Assembly (NCBI GenBank): GCA_036971615.1
Contig: JAYKKR010000010.1
Coordinates: 930,001-994,000 of the forward strand
Source of the DNA: Amyloporia xantha
Taxonomy: Eukaryota; Basidiomycota; Agaricomycetes; Polyporales; Adustoporiaceae
Direction: 5' to 3'
DNA: 64,000 nucleotides
Shown here: piece after piece, positions 11,555 through 23,158 of the stretch
How positions within the stretch are numbered: the first letter of the stretch is position 1
How the letters are laid out: each line of letters starts with the position of its first letter
Translations under genes and position numbers: made by a program
Notes under the pieces: model-generated
Seen by the model: only the letters and a program-made list of their open reading frames with translations
What the model was told of the DNA's origin: nothing
Database searches by the model: none

Positions 11555-13662
11555 TCAGAGGCGCGCCTGGAACACGTTGGCAGGGGCTTCAGAGGCTGGA
11601 GAGGAAACCAACGAGACCTCAACATTGCCAACGCAGACAGGCAGCATGGTGAGGAATGTCTCCCAGCTCTCTTGTGTCAAAATAGGCGATACAGCATATG
11701 GCTCTACGTTTATATCGGCCAGGTATTTCATCGAGATTGGCCATTGTATCCGTCACGGCCTTGTCCTCTATCTCGAACTGAGACCACCGTGAAAGACCCG
11801 CATTTTCGGCATACCATCCAGCATCCGAAATAATTACGCCCGCCTCGTAAAGAGCCAGTAAAGGTTTTTGAACATTGGCTTCGAGTGCTGCCTCGTACGC
11901 CATGCGATGCCCTATCGCCTGTACGAATGGGAGGCAGCGGGGCAACAGCAGACGGTTGATACTTTCGTGACGATGAGTACCTCTGTATTTGGTGAGCAGA
12001 GAGCGACACTCTTTGAATAGGCCAGTCTCATGTCGCGCTAGGAGACAGTTTGGATATTTAGGTTTCGGCATCTCGTATCGGCCGATAAAGAGCTCGTTTG
12101 CTAGACCTACAGAAGTATGAGCATCATCACGAGGAGGATGATTTACTGCGCAACGCACGAATGCTTAACACTAACACATCTCCTTCCGCAATACGCACGC
12201 CGCGCATGTTGAGCTGGAGAAATGGAGAAATACTGTAAGCCAATATCTATATATATATAAGCCAAGGGGCGTGCCTCAGACTGTAGAACTTGATTGTGTT
12301 CGAACACACCATGAGCCCCAATCCTTTCCGTCAACGCGGCGAGACTCGACCACGCATGACCTGTCATGGACGCCTTGGCTACTGCAGCAATACCACTACG
12401 TACACGGTAATCAATGGAATGGTCGAGAAACATTTGAATAGCAATCTGTGCATATGCACGCATTACGGCTGCTTGCGCGATGGCATGCAGAATGGGTAGC
12501 TGCTGCGTTCTGAAAGACATGATAGGCATGGGGGTACCGTTAGGGCCTGAAACCATCCTCCGGAGACTGTAGCGCGCTGCCAAATATGCGTTGACAGAGA
12601 GGAATGGTATCGCCATAGTAGCAAGAGCAAGCGATCCCACCGTGACGCGCCATATGCACGCAATGAAGTTTTCACGAAAATCAGCAGGCTTGGCGAGCGA
12701 TCCTAACAAGGCAGAACGCGGAAGACGGACGTGATTGAACGAAGTAACGGCGTGATCGACGGCCTTGACACCTCCTCGCTGAGGAACCAGCCTAGCAACG
12801 TGTTTGAATATGCAAGCGTTCGTGGAAAAAGTGCACAAACCATGCTGAAACTCCCTTGCACATTTCATTTTCGTCGCAAAGCGGAACGAGGAACGGTCTG
12901 ACCCCCCGATCTTCGCCCTCGACCACTAGCCGCGCGAAAACCACGGCTACTTTAGCCATTGCTGCAAGAGGACCCGTCGGTGGCATATACCTAATTAAAA
13001 TTATCAGAGTATGACCACACGTTCTGGAACTATAACTCACTTGCGTGCACCTTTGTTCGGGGTGTGCAGATCGAAATCTCCATTTCCAAGAAGCGTCGCG
13101 GTGGTCTCCAGGTTAGGAGCATCCAGACCATGACCCACTTCTGTGAGTAAATACTGTGCGCTACGAGTAGCATGCTGCAGTCAATAAAAATGAGGGTGTT
13201 TGACAAGTGACATACGACACATCGAACTTCATGATCCTATGCATGAGTAGTCGTAACTCGGGGCGCTTCTCCGCGAAAGGAGCGAGGGTGCCACCAGCGA
13301 GATTATACTGGATCGTGAGGAGCGTAAATGCACCGCCGTCCAGGGTCACTAAATTGTCCGTATGTAACTCCCAAAATTTGGGAGTCATGTGCAATACATC
13401 GTCTGCGGTCAAGCCTGAAAATATAATGCTCAGTAGACTACCCATGTGCGGATGAAACATAACGATTACCATACGTCCTGGCAACAGCTCTAGCTCTGCG
13501 GTACGACAATAGGATTCGGTCATTCAAGGAAGCATTTTCATCCAGAGGCTGATATTCCAGACTTCCCGGATAAATGCGCAGTCCGTAGAGAGGTCATCGC
13601 GGAGAATTAGTATCGCTGCTGGCCAGTTGATCATGTCCTGAAGCTGAACGCTTGAAGGACAT
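11555..13662 (-). pseudogene. acyl-CoA oxidase-like gene with frame defects
   Basis: A flavoprotein of the peroxisomal acyl-CoA oxidase family (first step of beta-oxidation). Seven exons: 13662-13470, 13414-13216, 13160-13041, 12990-12841, 12791-12282, 12232-12159, 12106-11555. Family blocks include LTEVGHGLDAPNLETTATLL, SFNHVRLPRSALLGSLAKP, SFRTQQLPILHAIAQAAV and LPRCLPFVQAIGHRMAYEAA. There are two defects. An in-frame TGA at 13594-13596 lies between the only good upstream ATG (13662, MSFKRSASG) and conserved sequence. One extra base at the TTT at 11726-11728 shifts the C terminus. The unshifted frame would end in Ala-Arg-Leu, which fits a PTS1 peroxisome signal, and the shift removes it. 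It could be a real pseudogene or an assembly error, since other genes here carry similar one-base breaks. Confidence 0.75.
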
Positions 13663-14828
13663 GGATTCTCCGAAGCCCGCCTTTTACATGGCCTGGCTCG
13701 TGGAGGTCCGGGTTATCGCGAAACCGGTGAACTTGAACGCGAAGGGGAAACTTTTGAAACACCTAATGCGTGGAAATTTGAAACGAAGTGTGTCAAGAAT
13801 TTAGTCTGAAACTCATGGTCACTGTAGCCTTACCATCAGATTCCAGCTACATGGCACTGTGGCCTCTCCTCCTCCACAGCCTACACGAAGAGAAAGATGG
13901 TATGGCGTCAATAGAATAAGTTCGCCGCATGAGACCGAACTGATGTGTTTCATGACGAAGGATACTTTAAGACAGACTATCCCAAAGACGCTGGACATCG
14001 GAGCGAACCTAACTCGATTGAGTACGTCTGACGATCTTCACAGTCGACCATGCATTAATCCCGGCTGCGCGCAGGTGCTATTCGTCGGCGTGCGATGCCT
14101 CTGCATATCTGAGCACGCTAATAAGCCATACAACCAAGACGAGCTTACATAACTCTCACCTCGCACAATTGTCGACCGGTCATCTATTGCGTGTGTCTGT
14201 ATCCAAGTATACCCCATCTTGCACCGTATACCGTATGATTCTGCTCAGGTCAGTTGTAAGTCACCTATGATCAACGATTCGGCAGTTGGCCATATCGATC
14301 ATGGACGTTGATAAAACGTCAGTAAACCGTGTAGGATTGTTCCAGACGACTGAAGAGAATGCAAATCGGACACGGAATGCAAATCTGACACATATCGACT
14401 CCGTTTATGATGTCCACATTGTTCTTGCCATCATTTTCAGCCTTTTGAGCTATGACGAGCAACAAACGCGATCACGTCATTTCTGCAAAACCCGTTATCG
14501 GAGGAACGGGGAGCCTCCCCTGCGTATTGATCTAGGACGTCGACGACACTCTAGACCGCACGAAATGAAGTCGGATTCTATATAGTTCTAGGGTGCCCTC
14601 GGTGACTTTGAGAAGGACAGTTGATGCACATCGTGTGAAGGTAGATAACACGAACTAGTGGCCATGGTATTCCTTCTGTGATATTGATATCTGTGATGCA
14701 TACTATATCATCTCACTCCCGGTGACCCGTGTTACGGCACCCACGGACTAAGCACTGCGCGGTACCGAGAGGAAATGTAGTGCCATAGACATCCATCGAG
14801 CATACATGTAAGATATGATCAGGACCCG
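13663..14828. other. intergenic, no gene seen
   Basis: About 1.2 kb. Open frames of up to 99 codons occur but have no recognisable composition, domain or splice support. Confidence 0.5.
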
Positions 14829-15544
14829 TCAGTATGGCTGGTTAACGAGACTGAGCGATCGCCTGCTCAGCACCGGGATGATGCCCATCATCTTCGCCCG
14901 ACGGATCGCCTTGCCCAGCCGGCGCTGATTCTTCCACGTCAGCTGCGTGTCAGCACGCTTGCGGATCTTGCCCATGTCTGTGACGAAGTGCGAGAGTAGC
15001 GTAGAGTTCATGTACTCGTCCAGCGGGTCGATATTCAGGTTGTGGAAGACGTCGACCTCTCGCGATTCTTTAGCGTCGGGGCCCAGCAGCGGTCGTGCAT
15101 AGCGGGGTTGAGTTTTGGTACGTGCTTTGCGGGTGAATTGGTTTGGCTTGACGAACTATGAGATAAGGGTCGGTTAGGAACCAGCTCTGCATCATTTGAT
15201 AATCAGAGGTGACACTACGGACGCTGTTTGATCTGAACCCTTTCAAGCTAGGGTCGCCCTTGACGAGATTAGTGTCGATGGCGTCTAGCTGATAGTCAGC
15301 AATACCTGCACGACGTGAAATAGGGGGCTAGCTTACTATAGTTGTATGCGTACGGGGCGGAAGGTTTGACTTCTGGCTGTTTGTCTCCAGCGGCGCGGAG
15401 TATGTCACCGACGTCCTGAGTGCTTGGCGGAGATGAGGAGTTCAGTCTCTTCGTGATGACAGGGGTTGCGGTTGCAGAGGATGCGCGCCATGACGCAGAC
15501 GAGTGACGGGCCGCTGAGCGGATGGTGCATGTGAGGGACAGCAT
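14829..15544 (-). CDS. RSM18: mitochondrial ribosomal protein bS18m
   Basis: Small-subunit protein of the mitochondrial ribosome. Exons are 15544-15337, 15305-15214 and 15155-14829, giving 208 residues. The C-terminal block GKIRKRADTQLTWKNQRRLG followed by KAIRRAKMMGIIP is the classic S18 signature. The start is ATG 15544, giving MLSLTCTIRSAARHSSASW, which is rich in Arg and Ser without acidic residues, as in a mitochondrial presequence. The middle (RTKTQPRYARPLLGPDAKES) is the fungal extension. It is divergent from RIM15, about 870 bp away. The second intron donor (gtcacc) is weak. Confidence 0.85.
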
Positions 15545-16414
15545 CCGGCTGGTGATGGTCACTTGCTCAGGGATGTCGTTGATGGTGGACGGCTGCTAGA
15601 CAAGGTTTGAGCATGAATTGGCCGAGACTGCATAGGAGAGACAGGCGCGGTACCAGGCAAGGGGAAAAGAATGGAGACGAACGAGCAGATGACCCGGCGT
15701 GGGAGGGCGACGGGAGGGGTGTCTGGCCCACAGCGCGTCAGTGAATTGAGCGAAGCGAGATAGAACTCGTGGAACACATACGACTTGCGAGTGAGGCACC
15801 TGAAGTGCTCTGCAGGGTTCTGTTCTTTTCCAAGTGCAAGTATAGCCCAAGCTGCTGCACGTCCCGGTCAACGGCGGCAAGACCCCGGCGAGCGCTCAGC
15901 GCCCAGGTTGCCTCTTTCGGCGATCAATTGCTTGCGATGGCTTTTGCCAGCCCAGCATAGCCTGGCTCTGTTTCAACTCCAACTGCTCTCCACTAGTACT
16001 CCAAGCTCCATACAGAACTAAGGGGGAGAGTATCGCGTGCTCAGTAGAGAACCCTGCGCAAAACACGCAGCGGGCGAGAATCGAACGCGGTCCCGAGGAT
16101 AAGTAGAATTGCCTAAAAAGGGAGAGGGTGGTGTGTGAACTGCGGGTGCCGAGGCATCGCTGGATTTGAGCTTGGTCCGTCCCAGCACCTCGTCTCCAAG
16201 TCCAACTCCCTTCCGCGTATCCAAGCCACGCTTATCATCCATTGTCCTTCATGTTGCCCTGAGCTCTCCATCCAAGTCTCTTTCTCTTTTTTTCTCTCTT
16301 CATTTCTCGGATCCTACCCCCGTCACCACCTGACCCGCTGCCCATCCTGCTACGTCTAATACAAGCCGTCTCTCGTCGTCTGACTTAATCTGGTCTCTCT
16401 GCTGTCCACGTTCC
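15545..16414. other. divergent promoter region of RSM18 and RIM15
   Basis: 870 bp. It contains a pyrimidine-rich tract (about 16270-16310) upstream of RIM15, a usual feature of fungal leaders. No gene is supportable. Confidence 0.5.
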
Positions 16415-19400
16415 ATGTCCTCCATGTCCTCAGATTCTGGCATCCCTCGTCGCCAACCGCCTAGTCCACTGATCTTCTCTCCAGAAACTGTGCTCCCTCC
16501 CATTCTTTCCCAGTCTCAGTCCCATTCAGGCAGCAACCATGCCACCGGCAGTGTCCACAGCTCCGGTTCGAACACCGTTTCTATGCCCTTCGTCAGGCGC
16601 CACGTTACGCGTCGCCTCAAAGCGGCAAAGGCAGACTGCGACAAGGAGTTACAGCGTGTCACTAATTCCATCACAGCCTTCTTCGAAGAGCGCCTGAGGG
16701 AGGGCGACCACGAGGCAGAATTTGAGCGCGAACAACGAGAGCAGGAGCGCGAGCGAGAGCGAGGACGGGATCGAGATACTCGTCTGGGTGGCCAAGAGCC
16801 TCTGCGAGAGGCATTTGTCTTTCAGCCAGCGGAGTTGAGGTCCGCACTGCAGTCTGACGAGGTCAGCTCAGACGGTGGTTACGATGCAGAACCAGAGGGC
16901 AGTATGAGCTACCACAGTCGACAACGTGCGTCTCTCGATGGAGATCCTTCGACCCAGCACATGCTGACGAGCGGGCCTCCGTCGCCCGGGTTTCTCACAG
17001 CATCCGTCTCATCCGCCAGCCCCGCTTCTCTGCGGAGGCATTCTACTTTACCTCGCAATCGATCCGTTAATGATGTAACTTCTACCACCAGCACTGGCGC
17101 TTCCAGCCCATCACTCAGCGCGGCGGCGAGCCCGACGCCGCCTCCCGAAGTTGTCAGTCCCCGCAAGCAGAGTTCTGCTCAGACAAGAGAATGGAGTGGC
17201 CAAACGCTCGCGAACCGCCGGCTATCACGAACGATCCATATTCCTACGCGTCCTGCACGCTCGGGTGCAAGCTCACGGTCCACATCTCGCTCACGATCTC
17301 CCCTCCCACGCGCAAACTACCCAGACCTGTCTGTCAACAACAACCGTCGCTCATCGCGTATTCTGGTCGACGATCCTGTCGATCCGATCATGACTACGCT
17401 CTACGAGATAATCGCTGTAGCAACAGATGTGCAGGAGATGTCCTTGAGTCAGCTCACATCGCAGCCGAAGGTCTGTGAGCAGTTGGTCCAGCGAGTCCAG
17501 AATATCGGGAAGGCGTGGGATGAACATCCAGACTGGCATGGACGTAACTGGTATGTGCAGGTGCTCCTGGCAATTGCAGGCCTTAGTCGGGTCGTCGAGT
17601 GGTGGGAGGCTGAGAAACTGTTCTGGAACTTTGACGATAATGACGACGAGCAAGAGGAGTCACTGACGTTCGTATTGAAGCCTGCAGAGGAGGAACCAGT
17701 GGTACCGACCTCAGGACGTGTGGATTCTGAAGGCGGCGGTTCATTGAGGTTGTCGCAGGAGGAGGAGAGCAGACTGCGTATGTCGCGGACGTCGAGTCAG
17801 GGACGGAGGTGGAGGGATGAGGCACCGAAAGACTTGTCCGTCGCTTCGGCAAGCAAAGAGCACGATCAACTGCTGAGAGGAACGTCGAAGTTCCCTGACA
17901 ATACGGAGTCTGCGAGGGTATTGGCGACTGAACGTTTGCGGCTGCAGGCGGAGACGGCGCAGAACCAGAATATTGTCCTCGAGCTCAGCATGGATGGCGA
18001 TCACTTTATCTGGATAAATTATGCATGGCGCAATATTATAGGGTATGTGGAACCAGTCGCACTTATACTGCAAACCATGTAATGGCACTGATTGACCGGG
18101 TCTGCTTTCTAGAACTGACCCAGAAGAGCTCATTGGGACACGGGTCTCAAGGCTCCTTGCACCTTCTGACTGGCACGTCTTCCGAGATGCGACACGTCGG
18201 CTTCAGGAGAACGATTCGAGCACGGTTGAAGTTCGCTTCAAGCTCAAGGTGGTTGACCCCGATGCCGACCCATCATCGTTCAGGAATCTGTATCAGCAAA
18301 TGGAGGGCAAGGGCATGCTCATGGTCGACCGGGAGGATGGCATACCCACACACACGATGTGGGTCGTCAAGCCTGTCGGCTCGCCGGAGTACCTACCGCC
18401 GCCACCGTCTATCTTGTTAGAGGAGGGCGAAGTAAGCGCCGAACCTGCTACTGCGGAGCCGACGCAGGTAGGTTTCGGCGAGCGCGAAACCACCGAGCCG
18501 GTAACGCCATTCCCATTCGCGCGGCCGATCAACACCCAACCGATTCTGTGCCGGATTTGCGAGTGCACGGTGCCACAATGGTATTTCGAGAAGCACAATG
18601 AGACGTGCGCGGAGACGCACCGACTCGAGGCAGAGATCAGCGAGTGCAACGAGTCGATAGCCGAGTTGCGCAACACGATTCGTGACCTGCAGACCGCTAT
18701 GGACCGTTCGTCGCCGATGATGGTTCCGGAGTACCGTGGGTTGCCGATCTTCTCGCCCTCGACCTCGCCCAGCTCCTCGTCGCCTATGCAGCTCCTTCGA
18801 GCCCCATTGAAGATGCGGAAGATGAGCGTGAAGAAGTTACAACGGCATGTACTCGAACAGCTGGAGGACATCCTCCAGCTTGCGAGCGAGGTGTCGGTTC
18901 CGGCGCTGAAGGAGGAAGAGTCTGCGGAACCGATCGAGCGGCAGCGACTGCTCTCGCCAGCGTCTGAGCGCAAGATGTCGCAAGTGCGACGGTGGGGCAA
19001 ACCCGTCATTGAGGATGGAGCGTTGACCCAGCTGCTTGAGGACGCTGAGCGCGTTATGCGGCAGAAGATCGACAATGTGGTGCGGTTGCAGAACACCATC
19101 AAGTACTCCGAGAAAATTCGCCAGGAATGGGAGGAGAAGGTCGCGCAATCGTTCTCCGAGATGGACGAGGACGAGGAGGGTGATGAGGATGATGAGGGCG
19201 AAGGGGACCAGGACGGAGACCATTCGAGCAATACTTCCGAGTATGCTTACAACGGTCAGGGATCATCCCCAGATCCGACACCCCTGACCTCCGCGTCGCC
19301 CATTCCGTTCAATGGTGAGCGAGAACGAAGTACGAGCGCACCCCAGTCATCGACGGTCTGCTTACCGCTGGTTCCTACCCCTGTTCCCGCTGCCCCTGCC

Positions 19401-22400
19401 CCTGTCGCTCCTGTTCCCGCGTATGCTTTCAGCACCTTTCAACAGACACGCTCGTCGACACCTTCATCTGTGTCGTCACCTCTCGCACTTGCTGTCCCCA
19501 TTGTCGCCTCAAACGACTCGGATAACATGCCACCTCCAATGGACTTAAATGAAGGATATGCGCAGAACACCATCCGTCCACGGCCGTCACTTGGCATTCT
19601 TGAACCGAGGCTACTTATCACCCCTCCACTATCGCCGTTGGTATCTCCCGAAGATGCCTTCAATACACGTCGTGCGGGACGCCGGCGACATTCCACTGCC
19701 CAACCTATCCTTAGCCCCACGAATTCCATGTCAAGCACCCCTCTGTCGCCTCGTCTGCCGTCTGTTGCCCCGCTTTCGCGTACGACGCCCACATCCATTA
19801 AGGACTTCGAGATCATCAAGCCCATCAGCAAGGGTGCTTTCGGCTCCGTCTTCCTCGCGAAGAAGAAGGCGACCGGAGATTATTTCGCTATCAAAGTGCT
19901 GAAGAAGGCAGACATGATTGCGAAGAATCAGATCACGAATGTGAAGGCTGAGCGCATGATCCTCATGAAGCAGGCCGGAGTCGCCGTTCGTCGCTAAGCT
20001 CTACTTCACCTTCCAGAGCAAGGAAAATCTGTATCTGGTTATGGAGTATCTCAACGGCGGTGACTGTGCTGCCCTCATCAAGTCTCTTGGATCATTGCCT
20101 GAGGAATGGACGCGAAACTACATTGCTGAGGTCGTTCTTGGGTTAGAATATTTGCATCAGCGGGGTATAGTACATCGGTACGTTCTTCCAAATTGCCTTT
20201 CAGGGACTTCCGAGTTAACGATGTGTGACAGTGATCTGAAGCCCGATAATTTACTCATCGATCAGCATGGTCACCTCAAGCTCACTGATTTCGGGTTGAG
20301 TAGGATTGGTCTTCTGGGACGTCAAACACGCGAGTCGCAGATGTCTTTTGACCGCACATTGCGTCCTCGCTCGAGATACAGTCCAGGGTCTCGACCCCCG
20401 TCAATTGATTCTGCGTACATGTCATCGTCGCCAATGTTCGTAGCAGACATGCACCTCGGAGGTTCGTATTTCACCCAGAGGACCCACTCGATTCCTCGCC
20501 TAGGATCGTCGCCTTATCTGTCACTTACAGATGATGTAAGCGAGTCTAGCGGCTCAGAGTCCTTGCAGGGGTCTGGGCTGTTTCCTCTAAGACGGACTGC
20601 TAGCAAGAATCAACATTACAGCGATAGTCCCGCACAGTCTTTCGCAACTGAATTGACAACCGACCTCCGTTCTCACCCCACACCTGGTGGTACACCACCC
20701 GGGGAACAGAAGGTGGTTGGCACGCCTGATTATCTGGCACCGGAGACCATTCTTGGCCTTCGCGGTGACGATGCCGCAGTCGATTGGGTATGTTGTTTGT
20801 TTCGCATTTGCGACATCTTTTCGAGCTCATGCTCTTCTCTTAGTGGGCTCTGGGTGTCATCACCTATGAATTTTTATATGGCATTCCTCCATTCCACGCT
20901 GAAACACCAGAGAAGGTATTTGAGAACATCCTGTCGGGGCGTATCGAATGGCACGACGAATACTTCGAGGTGTCGCCAGAAGCTAAGGACTTCATGCAAC
21001 GCCTGATGACTCTGGATGTGTCGCGGCGACTAGGTGGCAACGGTGCTGATGAAGTCAAGGCCCATCCTTTCTTCGCAGGCATTGATTGGGACAAAGTGAC
21101 AAGTACTGAGGCTGCTTTCATTCCTCAAGTCACAGATCCCGAGTCGACGGATTACTTTGACCCACGGGGAGCTGTGTTGCAGCTGTTCCATGATAATGAG
21201 CAACCTCACATTACGGGACAACATCTCTCTGATAGTCCTCCTGTTGGATCCCCTTCTGTCGACCCGGCTGTAGCTTCAGCACCTCCGGTCCTCACTAGTG
21301 ACCATGCCGCCTCTCCTTCTGACGATGACTTCGGATCGTTCAGTTTCAAGAATTTGCCTGTTCTGAAGCAAGCTAACGATGACATGATCCGGAAGATGAA
21401 GACTGACCAGATGTCCCCCCTGGCTCAGACGCTGTCGGAGCCGACAAACTCTCATTCTCGACGCAAGAGTGTCTCTGCGCGTGTCAACCTCAAGAAACCG
21501 TCGAACGTAACCATCTCCACCGACAATGGCGGCAAACCCTCGGTCACCGGCCCGCCCTCTCCGGCGACGTCGACATCGTCAATATCATCCTCTATTTCTC
21601 GGGGACCTCCCACTCCGGGGAGTACAAGCAGTCACGCACGGAAACCGTCGGACTATGGAACAGTCGAGCGGTTCAAGCTCAATCACATGGAAGGCGATGT
21701 CTCGCGTCGGAACTCAATGCCAAGCCGCCTGCGAACTGCCTCTGTATCGACGAATGGTGAGAGTTCCGCCTCGGAGTCCTGGGCGATGCCTACGGGACAG
21801 TTGTCGAACCACTGGGAGGTCAACACCCCTTCGTCATCGGTTGCTTCGATTGACTTGAAGAGGGCGCCAGATCCAACTGATCGTGCAGTCACCTGCCTGT
21901 TGGCTGAGGATAATCCGATCACAGCTAAGATCATCGAGACGTTGCTCATTCGTCTCGGATGCCGGTGCGTGGTGGTTGCGGATGGTTCGGAAGCGATCAG
22001 CGTCGCTATGGGTGATATCAGTAAGTGGCAATCAGCCTCTCAATTGCGGGGACTGATGGTGTGAATTGTTAGAATTTGATTGCATTCTAATGGATATCCA
22101 CATGCCCATCCGTGAGTATCCTTCTTTCCAATGCAAGTATGTTGCTGACCCGTTTTAAACCAGTTGACGGTGAAGGAGCTGCCCGGTATATCAAAAGTAC
22201 CACCAACAGGAATGTGAATACTCCCATCATCGCCGTTAGTGCCTACAGTGGGTCTGATGTGGTGGATCCCAACAATCAACTTTTCGCGGCCTACGTCTCC
22301 AAGCCTGTCCAGAAAGCGGATCTGATCTCGGTCATGCGACGACTTGGGTTCAAAACGTCGTCTGCGCAGGGGCAAGGCCGTGGGCAGGCTGCGAAAATCG

Positions 22401-22417
22401 CCACCACAGCACGATAG
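16415..22417 (+). CDS. RIM15: RIM15/Greatwall-class kinase with PAS and response-regulator domains; one-base frame break
   Basis: Serine/threonine kinase of the Rim15/Cek1 (Greatwall) class, which in yeast drives quiescence when TORC1 and PKA are low. Exons are 16415-18042, 18113-20177, 20232-20787, 20844-22020, 22073-22111 and 22164-22417, about 1905 residues once corrected by one base. Order: Ser/Pro-rich N terminus with an Arg/Glu coiled coil; PAS-like domain (about 515-600); C2HC finger [20 protein letters not shown] (about 688); kinase from about 1105 with HRDLKPDN, TDFG and [10 protein letters not shown]-terminal response regulator (about 1763-1900) with phospho-acceptor Asp in LMDIHMP. 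About 140 residues separate DFG from the T-loop, as in Greatwall kinases. One extra G at 19977-19978 breaks the frame in the kinase N lobe, just before the family segment [14 protein letters not shown]. Confidence 0.93.
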
Positions 22418-23158
22418 CATTACTTATGATTGACGATCTCTCCCGTTCGTTTTTGTTCTTTTTTTCGGTGTCCTGCTTCGGTTGCGTTACATCTGTTTAT
22501 CTCATGCCCCACATCATTTTCCATACTCTCATTAGCATTATCATGCATCTCTCACCTCGCATCGCTCTGCACTCATCATCTCTGCATTATCCTCCTCCTT
22601 CGCATTGTAAGCTAGAGCTACTTGTGTCACTGAATATAAGGCATAGCCTTGCTTCGCATCGGTCATCGGTCATCTTGCTCGCGTCCTGTTGCGATGCCTC
22701 GCCAATGATTAAGCGACTAGGGATATTTATCCGTGAATTTCGGAATTTGTAGCAGACGCCGCGGCAACGAATCTGTGAATTGAGGTTTCGGTTGATGGGC
22801 CTTCTGGGTCCCGGGAGCTGGGTAGAGTCTTAAGATACGATATTGGTGCCTCGATGCGCAGTCTTGTATATCTGCAGCTTCCTATGTCATGCACTGCAAA
22901 AATAACAATGACTTCACCCGCATCGCCCCCGCTGCAATCCAATGCACCATTCGATAAAATTCAGCCGGCGACTTGAGCGTCTCGTCGGCCAAGCGTAGAA
23001 CCACATTGAGCGCTGTTCTGTCGACTGACCACCTCGTCCTCACCCACATATACCCAGCCACCAGCGCTGCTGCTATTGGAGGCTCGCAGCAATTGGTCTT
23101 CACAGATAATACCACCACAGGGCTTCCATTAAAGGCACTGTGATCGTCCAGACTCCCG
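22418..23158. other. intergenic, promoter of the UIM protein
   Basis: 741 bp holding the RIM15 3' region (T-rich just after the stop) and the upstream region of the next gene. No other gene seen. Confidence 0.5.

Noticed and set aside
12246..12262. TATATATATA repeat as a promoter element
   Set aside because: It lies inside an intron of the acyl-CoA oxidase-like gene on the other strand.
15596..15880. Possible gene between RSM18 and RIM15 on the minus strand (94 codons)
   Set aside because: No domain, odd composition and no splice partner; it lies in a divergent promoter region.
16060..16105. Minus-strand GTTCGATTC resembling a tRNA T-loop
   Set aside because: The flanking bases do not form a five-pair T-stem and no D-arm, anticodon arm or acceptor stem could be drawn around it.
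19977..19978. Programmed frameshift in RIM15
   Set aside because: No slippery heptamer or obvious downstream structure, and four other genes in the window have the same kind of break, so a general cause is more likely.
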